Source: JANNPJ01 sp965200525 (GTDB taxonomy: Bacteria; Actinomycetota; Actinomycetes; Actinomycetales; Kineosporiaceae). From it: DNA of 64,000 nt. The notes under the pieces were generated by a model. The model did no database searches, was not told the origin of the DNA, and saw nothing but the letters and a program-made list of their open reading frames with translations. This document shows, one piece after another, positions 41,540 to 59,109 of this stretch (positions within the stretch are counted from its first letter, which is position 1; each line of letters opens with the position of its first letter). The DNA lies in the NCBI GenBank assembly GCA_965200525.1, contig OZ241368.1, forward strand, positions 1,364,001 through 1,428,000, given 5' to 3'. Made by a program: the position numbers and the translations under genes.

Positions 41540-41958
41540 CAGTTTTCACCGCCCTCGCGCCGGATGATCCGGCACTTCATCGGAAGCTTGTGGATCGCCC
41601 GGGTGAGGGCGTCCTTGGCAATCTTCTCGTTCGGGAACGAGAGTTCGAACATCACGCGACCGGGCTTGACGTTCGCGATCCACCACTCGGGCGAACCCTT
41701 ACCGGAACCCATCCGGGTCTCGGCCGGCTTCTTGGTCAGCGGGCGGTCGGGGTAGATATTGATCCACACCTTGCCGCCACGCCGGATGTGCCGGGTGATC
41801 GCGATACGGGCCGACTCGATCTGTCGGTTGGTGACGTACGCCGGCTCCAGGGCCTGGATGCCCCATTCACCGAAGGTGACGGTGTTGCCGCCCTTCGACA
41901 TGCCGGAACGCGTGGGGTGGTGCTGCTTGCGGAACCTGACCCGACGGGGGATGAGCAT
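41539..41958 (-). CDS. rplP: 50S ribosomal protein L16
   Basis: 139 residues. MLIPRRVRFRKQHHPTRSGM, WGIQALEPAYVTNRQIESAR, KPAETRMGSGKGSPEWWIA. Lies next to the A-site tRNA elbow. The conserved Arg of MGSGKG-P region is intact. Confidence 0.98.
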   Translation of the reverse strand: MLIPRRVRFRKQHHPTRSGMSKGGNTVTFGEWGIQALEPAYVTNRQIESARIAITRHIRRGGKVWINIYPDRPLTKKPAETRMGSGKGSPEWWIANVKPGRVMFELSFPNEKIAKDALTRAIHKLPMKCRIIRREGGEN

Positions 41959-41961
41959 GAC

Positions 41962-42801
41962 TCAGGACTCCGATCCGGTGCCGGCCGGCGCAGCGGTGGC
42001 GGGAGCAGCGGCTTCAGCAGCCGGAGCACTCGCCGCAGCGGGCGCGGCGTCACCCTCGGGACGACGACGGACGGGACGCGGGGCACGGCCACCGGCACCG
42101 CCGGGACCGTCGCGACGCGGGCCGCGAGCCGGAGCCGCGGCCTGCTCACGAGCGAGCTCGCGGCTGGTGATGTCGCCCTTGTAGATCCAGACCTTCACGC
42201 CGATCCGGCCGAAGGTCGTGCGGGCCTCGTACAGGCCGTAGTCGATGTTCGCGCGGAGCGTGTGCAGCGGCACCCGGCCCTCGCGGTAGAACTCCGACCG
42301 GCTCATCTCGGCGCCGCCCAGACGACCGGAGCACTGCACCCGGATGCCCTTGGCCCCGGCGCGCAGGGTCGACTGCATGCCCTTGCGCATGGCCCGGCGG
42401 AACGACACCCGGCTGGCCAGCTGCTCGGCGATGCCCTGGGCCACCAGCTGCGCGTCCATCTCGGGGTTCTTTACCTCAAGGATGTTCAGCTGCACCTGCT
42501 TGCCGGTGAGCTTCTCCAGCTCGCCCCGGATCCGGTCGGCCTCGGCGCCCCGGCGACCGATGACGATGCCCGGACGCGCGGTGTGGATGTCGACCCGCAC
42601 CCGGTCACGGGTGCGCTCGATCTCGACCTTGCTGATCCCGGCGCGCTCCATGCCCTTGGACATCAGCTTGCGGACCGCGACGTCTTCCTTCACGTAGTCG
42701 CGGTACCGCTGGCCGGCCTTGGTGCTGTCGGCGAACCACCGGCTCTTGTGCTCGGTGGTGATGCCCAGGCGGAACCCGTGCGGGTTGACCTTCTGTCCCA
42801 C
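41962..42801 (-). CDS. rpsC: 30S ribosomal protein S3 with Ala/Pro-rich C-terminal tail
   Basis: 279 residues. N-terminal KH domain (GIVIGRRGAEADRIRGELEK) and C-terminal S3 domain (LGGAEMSRSEFYREGRVPLH, GRIGVKVWIYKGDI). The last 60 residues are a low-complexity tail: basic GPRRDGPGGAGGRAPRPVRR then Ala/Pro-rich and acidic. S3 forms the mRNA entry site with S4 and S5. Confidence 0.97.
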   Translation of the reverse strand: MGQKVNPHGFRLGITTEHKSRWFADSTKAGQRYRDYVKEDVAVRKLMSKGMERAGISKVEIERTRDRVRVDIHTARPGIVIGRRGAEADRIRGELEKLTGKQVQLNILEVKNPEMDAQLVAQGIAEQLASRVSFRRAMRKGMQSTLRAGAKGIRVQCSGRLGGAEMSRSEFYREGRVPLHTLRANIDYGLYEARTTFGRIGVKVWIYKGDITSRELAREQAAAPARGPRRDGPGGAGGRAPRPVRRRPEGDAAPAAASAPAAEAAAPATAAPAGTGSES

Positions 42802-43205
42802 TAGCGGGTCCTCCCCTGCTCTGCGGCGGCCTCCTGTCGGAGGGCCCCCTTGTTCTTCGGCGCCGGACCGACGACCACGGTGATGTGGCTGGTCCGCTTA
42901 CGGATTCGGTATGCGCGGCCCTGGGCGCGGGGCCGGAAACGCTTCAGCGTCGGGCCCTCGTCGACATAGGCCTCACTCACGACGAGCGTGCGCTCGTCGA
43001 ACGGCTCCGACGCGATACCGGCCTTTACCCGGGCGTTGGCGATCGCGCTCTGCACGACCTTCAGCACCGGCTCGCTCGCGGACTGCGGAGCGAACTCCAG
43101 CACGGCGATGGCCTCGCCGGCCTGCCGTCCGCGGATGAGGTCGACGACGCGGCGGGCCTTCTGGGGCGTGACACGGACGAACCGTGCTTTCGCCTTGGCT
43201 TCCAT
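42801..43205 (-). CDS. rplV: 50S ribosomal protein L22
   Basis: 134 residues. ARFVRVTPQKARRVVDLIRG, the tunnel-lining hairpin KRFRPRAQGRAYRIRKRTSH, and a C-terminal extension with KNKGALRQEAAAEQ. The hairpin forms the peptide-tunnel constriction and is a macrolide-resistance site; no deletion is evident. One-base overlap with rpsC. Confidence 0.97.
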   Translation of the reverse strand: MEAKAKARFVRVTPQKARRVVDLIRGRQAGEAIAVLEFAPQSASEPVLKVVQSAIANARVKAGIASEPFDERTLVVSEAYVDEGPTLKRFRPRAQGRAYRIRKRTSHITVVVGPAPKNKGALRQEAAAEQGRTR

Positions 43206-43290
43206 CGCTGCTTCCTACCTTCTGATCGCTTTTGCTGTCCGACTTGTTGATGCGAAGCCGGGCTCAAATTTCTAGGTTTGACCGCCGCAA

Positions 43291-43572
43291 TCAGCGGCGA
43301 CGGCCCTTACGGTCGTCCTTCTCGTGCCCGCGGAACGTGCGGGTGGGAGCGAACTCACCGAGCTTGTGACCGACCATCGACTCGGTGACGAACACCGGGA
43401 CATGCTTGCGGCCGTCGTGCACGGCGATCGTGTGACCGAGCATGTCGGGCACGATCATCGAGCGCCGGGACCAGGTCTTGATGACGTTCTTGGTCCCCTT
43501 CTCGTTCTGTACGTCCACCTTCTTCTGCAGGTGGTCGTCGACGAAGGGACCCTTCTTCAGGCTACGTGGCAT
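43291..43572 (-). CDS. rpsS: 30S ribosomal protein S19
   Basis: 93 residues. MPRSLKKGPFVDDHLQKKVD, WSRRSMIVPDMLGHTIAVHD, MVGHKLGEFAPTRTFRGHEK. Head protein near the A-site finger bridge. An 85-nt spacer separates it from rplV. Confidence 0.98.
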   Translation of the reverse strand: MPRSLKKGPFVDDHLQKKVDVQNEKGTKNVIKTWSRRSMIVPDMLGHTIAVHDGRKHVPVFVTESMVGHKLGEFAPTRTFRGHEKDDRKGRRR

Positions 43573-43587
43573 CGGAATGGGCTCCTA

Positions 43588-44424
43588 TCAGCGCTTCTTG
43601 CCGGTACGGCGGCGGCGGACGATCATTTTGTCGCTCGCCTTGTTCTGGCGGCGGGTACGGCCTTCGGCCTGTCCCCACGGGCTGACCGGGTGACGGCCAC
43701 CGGAGGTCTTGCCCTCTCCACCACCGTGCGGGTGGTCGATCGGGTTCATCGCGACACCGCGGACGGTCGGGCGCTTGCCCTTCCAACGCATCCGGCCGGC
43801 CTTGCCCCAGTTGATGTTCGACTGCTCGGCGTTGCCGACCTCGCCGACCGTCGCCCGACACCGGACGTCGACCAGGCGGATCTCGCCTGAGGGCATCCGC
43901 AGCTGGGCGAACTGACCCTCACGGGCGACCAGCTGGACCGAGGTGCCGGCCGAGCGGGCGATCTTGGCGCCGCCACCGGGCCGCAGCTCGATCGCGTGAA
44001 CGACGGTGCCCACCGGGATGTTGCGCAGCGCCAGGCTGTTACCCGGCTTGATGTCGGCGGTCGGGCCGTTCTCGATCAGGTCGCCCTGCTTGAGCTTGTT
44101 CGGCGCGATGATGTAGCGCTTCTCGCCGTCCGCGTAGTGCAGCAGCGCGATCCGGGCGGTGCGGTTCGGGTCGTACTCGATGTGCGCGACCTTGGCCGGC
44201 ACTCCGTCCTTGTCGTGGCGACGGAAGTCGATGACCCGGTACGCACGCTTATGCCCACCACCGATGTGGCGGGTGGTGATGCGCCCGGTGTTGTTGCGAC
44301 CACCACTCTTCGAGAGCGGGCGAACCAGCGACTTCTCCGGCGTCGTCCGGGTGATCTCCACGAAGTCGGCGACGGAGGAGCCACGGCGGCCCGGCGTCGT
44401 CGGCTTGTACTTGCGGATTCCCAT
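43588..44424 (-). CDS. rplB: 50S ribosomal protein L2
   Basis: 278 residues. MGIRKYKPTTPGRRGSSVAD, GRNNTGRITTRHIGGGHKRA, VRGVAMNPIDHPHGGGEGKT with the conserved His near the peptidyl-transferase centre. Required for subunit association. Confidence 0.98.
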   Translation of the reverse strand: MGIRKYKPTTPGRRGSSVADFVEITRTTPEKSLVRPLSKSGGRNNTGRITTRHIGGGHKRAYRVIDFRRHDKDGVPAKVAHIEYDPNRTARIALLHYADGEKRYIIAPNKLKQGDLIENGPTADIKPGNSLALRNIPVGTVVHAIELRPGGGAKIARSAGTSVQLVAREGQFAQLRMPSGEIRLVDVRCRATVGEVGNAEQSNINWGKAGRMRWKGKRPTVRGVAMNPIDHPHGGGEGKTSGGRHPVSPWGQAEGRTRRQNKASDKMIVRRRRTGKKR

Positions 44425-44466
44425 GTGAGTCAGTCCTCAGTTGTTCTCGTCGACAGATCCGATCGC

Positions 44467-44778
44467 TTACGCGACCGGACCGCCGAAGATGTCGATGGTG
44501 CCCTCGCGCAGCGTCACGATCGCGCGCTTGGTGTCCTTGCGCTTGCCCGTGCCGGTCCGCGTGCGGCGGGTCTTGCCCGGCCGGTTCAGGGTGTTCACGT
44601 TCTTGACCTTGACCCCGAAGACCTGCTCGACCGCGATCTTGATCTCGGTCTTGTTGGCCCGCGGGTCGACCAGGAAGGTGTACTTGCCCTCGTCGAGGAG
44701 CGTGTAGCTCTTCTCCGAGACGACCGGGGCCAGCAGGATGTCGCGCGGATCCTTGTGGACGGCGCCGAGGGTGCTCAC
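44467..44778 (-). CDS. rplW: 50S ribosomal protein L23
   Basis: 103 residues from a GTG at 44778 that overlaps the rplD stop (GTGA). DPRDILLAPVVSEKSYTLLD, VEQVFGVKVKNVNTLNRPGK. Docking site for trigger factor and SRP at the tunnel exit. The overlap makes a longer reading frame upstream, which is spurious. Confidence 0.97.
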   Translation of the reverse strand: MSTLGAVHKDPRDILLAPVVSEKSYTLLDEGKYTFLVDPRANKTEIKIAVEQVFGVKVKNVNTLNRPGKTRRTRTGTGKRKDTKRAIVTLREGTIDIFGGPVA

Positions 44779-45464
44779 TTGGTGGCCTCCTTCTGGGTGA
44801 CCTTGGTGACGACCGGGCTCTCCAAGAAGGTGTCCAGCGCGCCGCGGGTGAACACGACGTCGTCCGAGCAGAGCACGTCGTAGGCGTTGAGCTGGTCGGA
44901 GACCAGCACGTGCACCTGCTCCAGGTTGCTCAGGCTCTTCTGGCCGATCAGGTCGGTCCGGTCGACGACGACCAGCAGCCGCTTGCGCTCGGTCAGACCG
45001 TCCAGCGCGGCCGCGGCGACCTTGGTCGACGGCGTCTCGCCGGTGACCAGGCCGGACAGCACGTGGATGCGACCGTGACGAGCCCGGTCCGAGAGCGCTC
45101 CGCGCAGGGCGGCGGCGATCATCTTCTTGGGCGTCCGCTGCGAGTAGTCCCGCGGCTTGGGGCCGTGCACGATGCCACCGCCGGCGAACTGCGGCGCCCG
45201 GGTGGAGCCCTGACGGGCCCGGCCGGTGCCCTTCTGGCGGTACGGCTTCTTGCCACCGCCGCGAACCTCGCCGCGGCGCTTGGTCGAGTGCGTGCCCTGC
45301 CGCGCGGCGGCGAGCTGGGCGACGACCACCTGGTGGATCAGCGGCACGTTGGTCTGAACGGCGAAGATCTCGGCCGGCAGGTCGACGGTGTCGACCTTCT
45401 CGCCCTTCGGGTCCAGGACGTCGAGGGTGAGGTTCACCGTCGGCGCAGTGGTTTCGGCAGTCAT
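44775..45464 (-). CDS. rplD: 50S ribosomal protein L4
   Basis: 229 residues. Tunnel loop QGTHSTKRRGEVRGGGKKPY followed by RQKGTGRARQGSTRAPQF. In enterobacteria L4 autoregulates the S10 operon; such control is not established in actinobacteria. Terminal TKVTQKEATK. Overlaps rplW by 4 nt. Confidence 0.98.
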   Translation of the reverse strand: MTAETTAPTVNLTLDVLDPKGEKVDTVDLPAEIFAVQTNVPLIHQVVVAQLAAARQGTHSTKRRGEVRGGGKKPYRQKGTGRARQGSTRAPQFAGGGIVHGPKPRDYSQRTPKKMIAAALRGALSDRARHGRIHVLSGLVTGETPSTKVAAAALDGLTERKRLLVVVDRTDLIGQKSLSNLEQVHVLVSDQLNAYDVLCSDDVVFTRGALDTFLESPVVTKVTQKEATK

Positions 45465-45469
45465 GATGT

Positions 45470-46141
45470 TCAGCCCTCCTTCGCGGAAGTACGCACGAGG
45501 ACGACGCTGCCGCGCGGTCCGGGGACGGCACCCTTGATCAGGATCAGGCCGCGCTCGACGTCGACGCCGTGCACGGTCAGGCCCTGGGTGGTCTGGCGTT
45601 CGCCACCCATTCGGCCGGCCATCCGCATGCCCTTGAAAACCCGGCCCGGGGTGGCGCAGCCACCGATCGAGCCGGGCGAACGGTGCTTGCGCTGCACGCC
45701 GTGACCGGCGCCCAGGCCCTTGAAGCCGTGGCGCTTCATCACACCGGCGTAGCCCTTGCCCTTGGTCGTGCCCGCGACGTCGACCTTCTGGCCGGCCTCG
45801 AAGGTGGTGACCGTGAGCTCCTGGCCCAGGCTGTACTCGGCCGCATCAGCGGTGCGCAGCTCGAGCAGGTGGCGGCGCGGCGTCACGCCGGCCTTGGCGA
45901 AGTGCCCGGCGAGGGGCTTGGTCACCTTGCGCGGGTCGATCGCCCCGAAGGCGATCTGCACGGCCGGGTAGCCGTCGTCGTCCGCGTTGCGAACCTGCGT
46001 GACGACGCACGGCCCGGCCTGAACGACAGTGACCGGGATCAGCCGGTTGTTGGCGTCCCAGACCTGCGTCATCCCGAGCTTCTCGCCGAGCAAGCCCTTG
46101 ACGACGGTTACCGTCGGCTTGCTGATGGTCTGCTGAGTCAT
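45470..46141 (-). CDS. rplC: 50S ribosomal protein L3
   Basis: 223 residues. GLLGEKLGMTQVWDANNRLI, the central loop GVMKRHGFKGLGAGHGVQRK and HRSPGSIGGCATPGRVFKGM, which reaches the peptidyl-transferase centre. Residues flanking tiamulin/linezolid sites look ordinary. 5 nt before rplD. Confidence 0.98.
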   Translation of the reverse strand: MTQQTISKPTVTVVKGLLGEKLGMTQVWDANNRLIPVTVVQAGPCVVTQVRNADDDGYPAVQIAFGAIDPRKVTKPLAGHFAKAGVTPRRHLLELRTADAAEYSLGQELTVTTFEAGQKVDVAGTTKGKGYAGVMKRHGFKGLGAGHGVQRKHRSPGSIGGCATPGRVFKGMRMAGRMGGERQTTQGLTVHGVDVERGLILIKGAVPGPRGSVVLVRTSAKEG

Positions 46142-46155
46142 CGTGGAGGTTCCCT

Positions 46156-46464
46156 CTACAGCTTGATCTCGATGTCCACGCCTGCGGGCAAGTCCAGCCG
46201 CATCAGCGAGTCCACCGTCTTCGGCGTCGGGTTGATGATGTCGATCAACCGCTTGTGCGTGCGCATCTCGAAGTGCTCGCGGCTGTCCTTGTACTTGTGC
46301 GGCGAACGGATGACGCAGAACACGTTCTTCTCGGTCGGCAGCGGCACCGGCCCGGCGACGGTTGCGCCGGTCCGAACCACGGTGTCGACAATCTTGCGCG
46401 CCGAGCTGTCGATGACCTCGTGATCGTAGGCCTTCAGCCGGATGCGGATCTTCTGTCCCGCCAT
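46156..46464 (-). CDS. rpsJ: 30S ribosomal protein S10 (NusE)
   Basis: 102 residues. MAGQKIRIRLKAYDHEVIDS, GPVPLPTEKNVFCVIRSPHK, HFEMRTHKRLIDIINPTPKT. Besides its ribosomal role it pairs with NusB in antitermination. First gene of the S10 operon, which then runs without large gaps to rplO. Confidence 0.98.
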   Translation of the reverse strand: MAGQKIRIRLKAYDHEVIDSSARKIVDTVVRTGATVAGPVPLPTEKNVFCVIRSPHKYKDSREHFEMRTHKRLIDIINPTPKTVDSLMRLDLPAGVDIEIKL

Positions 46465-46796
46465 GGCGTCGCTGCGCTCGCTTTCGGTTGGAAATAGTGG
46501 AGCTCTTACTGTTCTTGGCTGCTACCCGGTCCGCCGACCCCCGAGGTCGGGCGTGTCGCGTTCCCGGCGCAATACCGACCGTAAAACTTTCTCAGCGGCC
46601 GGCTCTTGAGTTCTGCGCTGCGTTCGTAGCTGCGTTTCGTACTGATTCTTGCTCGGGCCGTCGTACCCATTTGAGCAGGGGTGACAGCTCGCCGAGCAAC
46701 CTGTCTAGTGTGCCAGACCGGATACGTGCTTGACCAATGGGCGACACCCGGGCCGAGTGTCCGCCCCACAATCAGGACGAATGTCGGGCGACATGC
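46465..46796 (-). promoter_or_regulatory. S10-operon leader and promoter region
   Basis: Non-coding gap upstream of rpsJ. A hairpin CCGACC-CCCGA-GGTCGG lies at 46534-46550 within a 26-nt motif (46534-46559) that is nearly identical in the str leader. A possible -10 (TAGACA, 46702-46707, minus strand) lies in GGCACACTAGACAGG; no good -35 accompanies it. I see no gene here. Confidence 0.5.
46534..46559 (-). promoter_or_regulatory. Leader motif shared with the str operon (copy 1, rpsJ leader)
   Basis: Plus-strand reading CCGACCCCCG, five variable bases (AGGTC), GGGCGTGTCGC. The copy at 51207-51232 differs only in the five central bases. In sense orientation it reads GCGACACGCCC-N5-CGGGGGTCGG, 70 nt before the rpsJ ATG. 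Likely an RNA element or a cis site common to the two ribosomal operons. Confidence 0.6.
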
Positions 46797-46829
46797 CAAC
46801 GGCGGCGGCCCGGAAGGCCGCCGCCGTTG
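46797..46829 (-). terminator. Terminator of the str operon, after tuf
   Basis: Perfect 14-bp arms CAACGGCGGCGGCC (46797-46810) and GGCCGCCGCCGTTG (46816-46829), 5-nt loop, starting 9 nt after the tuf stop. The strongest simple hairpin in the window. Confidence 0.85.
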
Positions 46830-46837
46830 ACGCGGTA

Positions 46838-48031
46838 CTACTTGAGGATCTTGGTGACCCGGCCCGAACCCACGGTCCGGCCGCCCTCGCGGATCGCGAA
46901 GAGCAGACCTTCCTCCATGGCGATGCCCTGGATCATTTCGACCCGCATCTCGGTGTTGTCGCCGGGCATGACCATCTCGGTGCCCTCGGGGAGGTGCACC
47001 ACGCCGGTGACGTCCGTCGTCCGGAAGTAGAACTGCGGACGGTAGTTGTCGTAGAACGGCGTGTGCCGGCCGCCCTCATCCTTCGACAGGATGTAGACGT
47101 TGGCCTCGAACTCCGTGTGGGGAGTGATCGAACCCGGCTTGCAGATGACCTGGCCGCGCTCGACGTCCTCGCGCTTGATGCCACGAAGCAGCAGACCGCA
47201 GTTCTCGCCGGCCAGCGCCTCGTCGAGGGTCTTGCGGAACATCTCGATGGCGGTGACCGTGGTGGTCGCCGTCTTCTCCTTGATCCCGACGATCTCGACG
47301 GTCTCGTTGACCTTGAGGCTGCCCCGCTCGACCTTGCCGGTCACCACGGTGCCGCGGCCGGTGATCGTGAAGACGTCCTCGATCGGCATCAAGAAGGGCT
47401 TCTCGATGTCGCGGATCGGCTCGGGGATGTTCGCGTCGACCGCGTCCATCAGCGTGAGCAGCTTGGCGCCCCACTCGGCGTCGCCCTCGAGCGCCTTCAG
47501 CGCCGAGACCTGGATGACCGGAAGGTCGTCACCCGGGAAGTCGTACGAGGAGAGCAGCTCGCGCACCTCGAGCTCGACCAGCTCCATGATCTCTTCGTCG
47601 TCCACCATGTCGGACTTGTTCAGAGCCACGACGATGTAGGGGACGCCGACCTGACGCGCGAGCAGCACGTGCTCACGGGTCTGGGGCATCGGGCCGTCGG
47701 TCGCCGCCACCACGAGGATGGCGCCGTCCATCTGAGCCGCACCGGTGATCATGTTCTTGATGTAGTCGGCGTGACCGGGGCAGTCGACGTGTGCGTAGTG
47801 ACGCGCCTCGGTCTGGTACTCGACGTGCGCGATCGAGATGGTGATACCGCGCTGCTTCTCTTCAGGCGCCTTGTCGATCTGGTCGAACGGCGTGAAGGGG
47901 TTCAGCGTGGGGTACTTGTCGTGCAGCACCTTGGTAATCGCAGCTGTCAGCGTCGTCTTGCCATGGTCGATGTGACCGATGGTGCCGATGTTGACGTGCG
48001 GCTTAGTCCGCTCGAACTTCGCCTTCGCCAC
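46838..48031 (-). CDS. tuf: Elongation factor Tu
   Basis: 397 residues. G1 GHIDHGKTTLTAAI, effector RGITISIAHVEYQT, DCPGHADYIKNMITGAAQMD, NKSDMVDDEEIMEL; domain 3 ends EGGRTVGSGRVTKILK. Delivers aminoacyl-tRNA. The only tuf copy seen here, last gene of rpsL-rpsG-fusA-tuf, followed by a strong terminator. Elfamycin-site residues were not examined in detail. Confidence 0.99.
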   Translation of the reverse strand: MAKAKFERTKPHVNIGTIGHIDHGKTTLTAAITKVLHDKYPTLNPFTPFDQIDKAPEEKQRGITISIAHVEYQTEARHYAHVDCPGHADYIKNMITGAAQMDGAILVVAATDGPMPQTREHVLLARQVGVPYIVVALNKSDMVDDEEIMELVELEVRELLSSYDFPGDDLPVIQVSALKALEGDAEWGAKLLTLMDAVDANIPEPIRDIEKPFLMPIEDVFTITGRGTVVTGKVERGSLKVNETVEIVGIKEKTATTTVTAIEMFRKTLDEALAGENCGLLLRGIKREDVERGQVICKPGSITPHTEFEANVYILSKDEGGRHTPFYDNYRPQFYFRTTDVTGVVHLPEGTEMVMPGDNTEMRVEMIQGIAMEEGLLFAIREGGRTVGSGRVTKILK

Positions 48032-48097
48032 GGGGTCCTCCTGTCGGACGGGTTGAAATAGCTGTCTGTGGGCTCGACTGGAATGCAGGTGGCGCGA

Positions 48098-50200
<2,103 letters not shown>

Positions 50201-50249
50201 GTCGATCGCCTCTCTCGTGAAGTGTGTGCGGGGCTACCGGGGTGAGTGG

Positions 50250-50720
50250 TCACCACCGGTAGTGGGCGAACGCCTTGTTGGACTCCGCCATCTTGTGCGT
50301 GTCCTCGCGGCGCTTGACCGCGGCACCGAGGCCGTTGCTGGCGTCGAGGATCTCGTTCATCAGCTTGTCGGTCATGGTCTTCTCACGGCGGGCCTGGGCG
50401 TAGCCGACCAGCCAGCGCAGCGCCAGCGTGGTGGCCCGGTTGGCCTTGACCTCGACCGGCACCTGGTAGGTGGCGCCACCGACACGGCGGCTCTTGACCT
50501 CGAGGGTCGGCTTCACGTTGTCGAGCGCGCGCTTGAGCGTGATCACCGGGTCGTTGCCGGTCTTGTCGCGGCAGCCCTCGAGCGCTTCGTAGACGATCCG
50601 CTCGGCCAGCGACTTCTTGCCGCCCTGGAGGATCTTGTTGACCAGCTGGGTGACCAGCGGAGAGCCGTAGACCGGGTCGATGACCAGCGGCCGCTTCGGG
50701 GCGGGGCCCTTGCGAGGCAT
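50250..50720 (-). CDS. rpsG: 30S ribosomal protein S7
   Basis: 156 residues. MPRKGPAPKRPLVIDPVYGS, TQLVNKILQGGKKSLAERIV, TLEVKSRRVGGATYQVPVEV. Primary 16S 3'-major-domain binder at the E site. ATG at 50720 overlaps the rpsL stop (TAATG), which rules out the longer in-frame reading. Confidence 0.98.
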   Translation of the reverse strand: MPRKGPAPKRPLVIDPVYGSPLVTQLVNKILQGGKKSLAERIVYEALEGCRDKTGNDPVITLKRALDNVKPTLEVKSRRVGGATYQVPVEVKANRATTLALRWLVGYAQARREKTMTDKLMNEILDASNGLGAAVKRREDTHKMAESNKAFAHYRW

Positions 50721-51094
50721 TAGCTCTTCTCCTTCTTCGCGCCGTACCGACTGCGCGCCTGCTTGCGGTTCTTCACGCCCTGGGTGTCGAGCGAGCCACG
50801 AATGATCTTGTAGCGGACACCGGGGAGGTCCTTCACCCGGCCGCCGCGAACGAGCACGATGGAGTGCTCCTGCAGGTTGTGCCCGACGCCGGGGATGTAC
50901 GCCGTGACCTCGATCTGGCTGGTCAGCTTGACACGGGCGACCTTGCGGAGCGCGGAGTTCGGCTTCTTCGGCGTGGTCGTGTACACGCGGGTGCACACAC
51001 CGCGACGCTGCGGGCTGCCCTTGAGGGCAGGGGTCTTGGTCTTACTGACCTTGTCCTGGCGGCCCTTGCGGACCAGCTGCTGGATCGTGGGCAC
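50720..51094 (-). CDS. rpsL: 30S ribosomal protein S12
   Basis: 124 residues from the GTG at 51094, with GGAGAACCG as ribosome site. MPTIQQLVRKGRQDKVSKTK, TTTPKKPNSALRKVARVKL with the lysine equivalent to K43, and RGGRVKDLPGVRYKIIRG with K88; both streptomycin-determining lysines are wild type. Decoding-centre protein, first gene of the str operon. Confidence 0.98.
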   Translation of the reverse strand: MPTIQQLVRKGRQDKVSKTKTPALKGSPQRRGVCTRVYTTTPKKPNSALRKVARVKLTSQIEVTAYIPGVGHNLQEHSIVLVRGGRVKDLPGVRYKIIRGSLDTQGVKNRKQARSRYGAKKEKS

Positions 51095-51397
51095 CGGTTC
51101 TCCGAACTCTCTCGCTCGCTAAAATCTCGCTGGCGGCTTCGTATGTTGCTGGCTTCTTCACGTGCTCTTGCGTGCTAGTCGTGCTCTTGCTCGTTCTGCT
51201 CGGACCCCGACCCCCGCGCCCGGGCGTGTCGCTGCGGTCAGCAGCATCACGTTCTGGCTCGCAGCGGGAGTGACGGTTCTCCGCTCGCGGTGCTCGCCCC
51301 CGGTGACAATGTCGGACGTTGCTGTCTCACGACAGCCGACGCTCGGCGCCACTGGATTCGATGGGCACGCGCAGCAGCCCGAGAGACTCGGGCACGA
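51095..51397 (-). promoter_or_regulatory. Long 5' leader of the str operon
   Basis: About 300 nt between the predicted transcription start (near 51397) and rpsL. Features seen: a 5'-terminal hairpin CCCGAG-AGA-CTCGGG (51378-51392), the motif shared with the rpsJ leader (51207-51232), and a direct repeat CGTGCTCTTGC at 51161-51171 and 51180-51190. No convincing leader peptide. Such length suggests post-transcriptional control. Confidence 0.55.
51207..51232 (-). promoter_or_regulatory. Leader motif shared with the S10 operon (copy 2, rpsL leader)
   Basis: CCGACCCCCG, CGCCC, GGGCGTGTCGC on the plus strand: 21 of 26 bases identical to 46534-46559, the differences confined to the central five. 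It lies 113 nt before the rpsL start. Confidence 0.6.
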
Positions 51398-51403
51398 GTA
51401 GCG

Positions 51404-51433
51404 AGGTTACCCGCTGGCCTGTACGAGCGTCAA
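51404..51433 (-). promoter_or_regulatory. Promoter of the str operon
   Basis: TTGACG (-35, 51428-51433), 18-nt spacer, TAACCT (-10, 51404-51409) on the minus strand. Just upstream is an inverted repeat CAACTCA (51457-51463) / TGAGTTG (51472-51478). Confidence 0.75.
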
Positions 51434-51525
51434 AACGGCCCGACCCCGCGACCAGCCAACTCAACCGGCACTGAGTTGTCCAACCCCGCCCGAGTCACCT
51501 TTTGTTCCCTTGCCTTTCCCCTCAC

Positions 51526-51600
51526 GCAGCGAGTGCGACGAAGTGAGCCCCGGGCCGGCCGATCGGCCGGTGGGCGGAGCCACTTCGTCGCACTCACTGC
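51526..51600. terminator. Long inverted repeat after rpoC
   Basis: Arms of 20 nt with one mismatch: GCAGCGAGTGCGACGAAGTG (51526-51545) against CACTTCGTCGCACTCACTGC (51581-51600), with the 16-bp palindrome CCGGCCGATCGGCCGG (51555-51570) inside. It begins 14 nt after the rpoC stop and most likely ends rpoBC transcription. No T tract follows. Unusually long for a terminator. Confidence 0.65.
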
Positions 51601-51613
51601 AGTAGCTCAGGGA

Positions 51614-55498
<3,885 letters not shown>

Positions 55499-55583
55499 GA
55501 CGCTGCCTGCTTTCTCCTGGGTGGTACTGGATTACTGATTAATGACCTGATGCTGTGGTGCTGATGCTGTGGAGGTGTCCCCC

Positions 55584-55613
55584 GTCCGGCCGGCCGCATC
55601 GGGCCGGCCGGAC
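55584..55613 (-). promoter_or_regulatory. Hairpin in the rpoB-rpoC spacer
   Basis: Perfect 12-bp arms GTCCGGCCGGCC (55584-55595) and GGCCGGCCGGAC (55602-55613), loop GCATCG. It starts 14 nt after the rpoB stop. Given that rpoC must be expressed, it is more likely a stabilising or processing stem than a full terminator. Confidence 0.6.
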
Positions 55614-55626
55614 CCGGGGATCGACC

Positions 55627-59109
<3,483 letters not shown>

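Noticed and set aside
44779..45531. Apparent long fusion upstream of rplW in its frame
   Set aside because: It is the alternate frame of rplD; the GTG overlap at 44778 explains rplW.
51158..51352. 64-codon frame in the str leader as a possible leader peptide
   Set aside because: No ribosome site, no codon bias and no motif; treated as chance.
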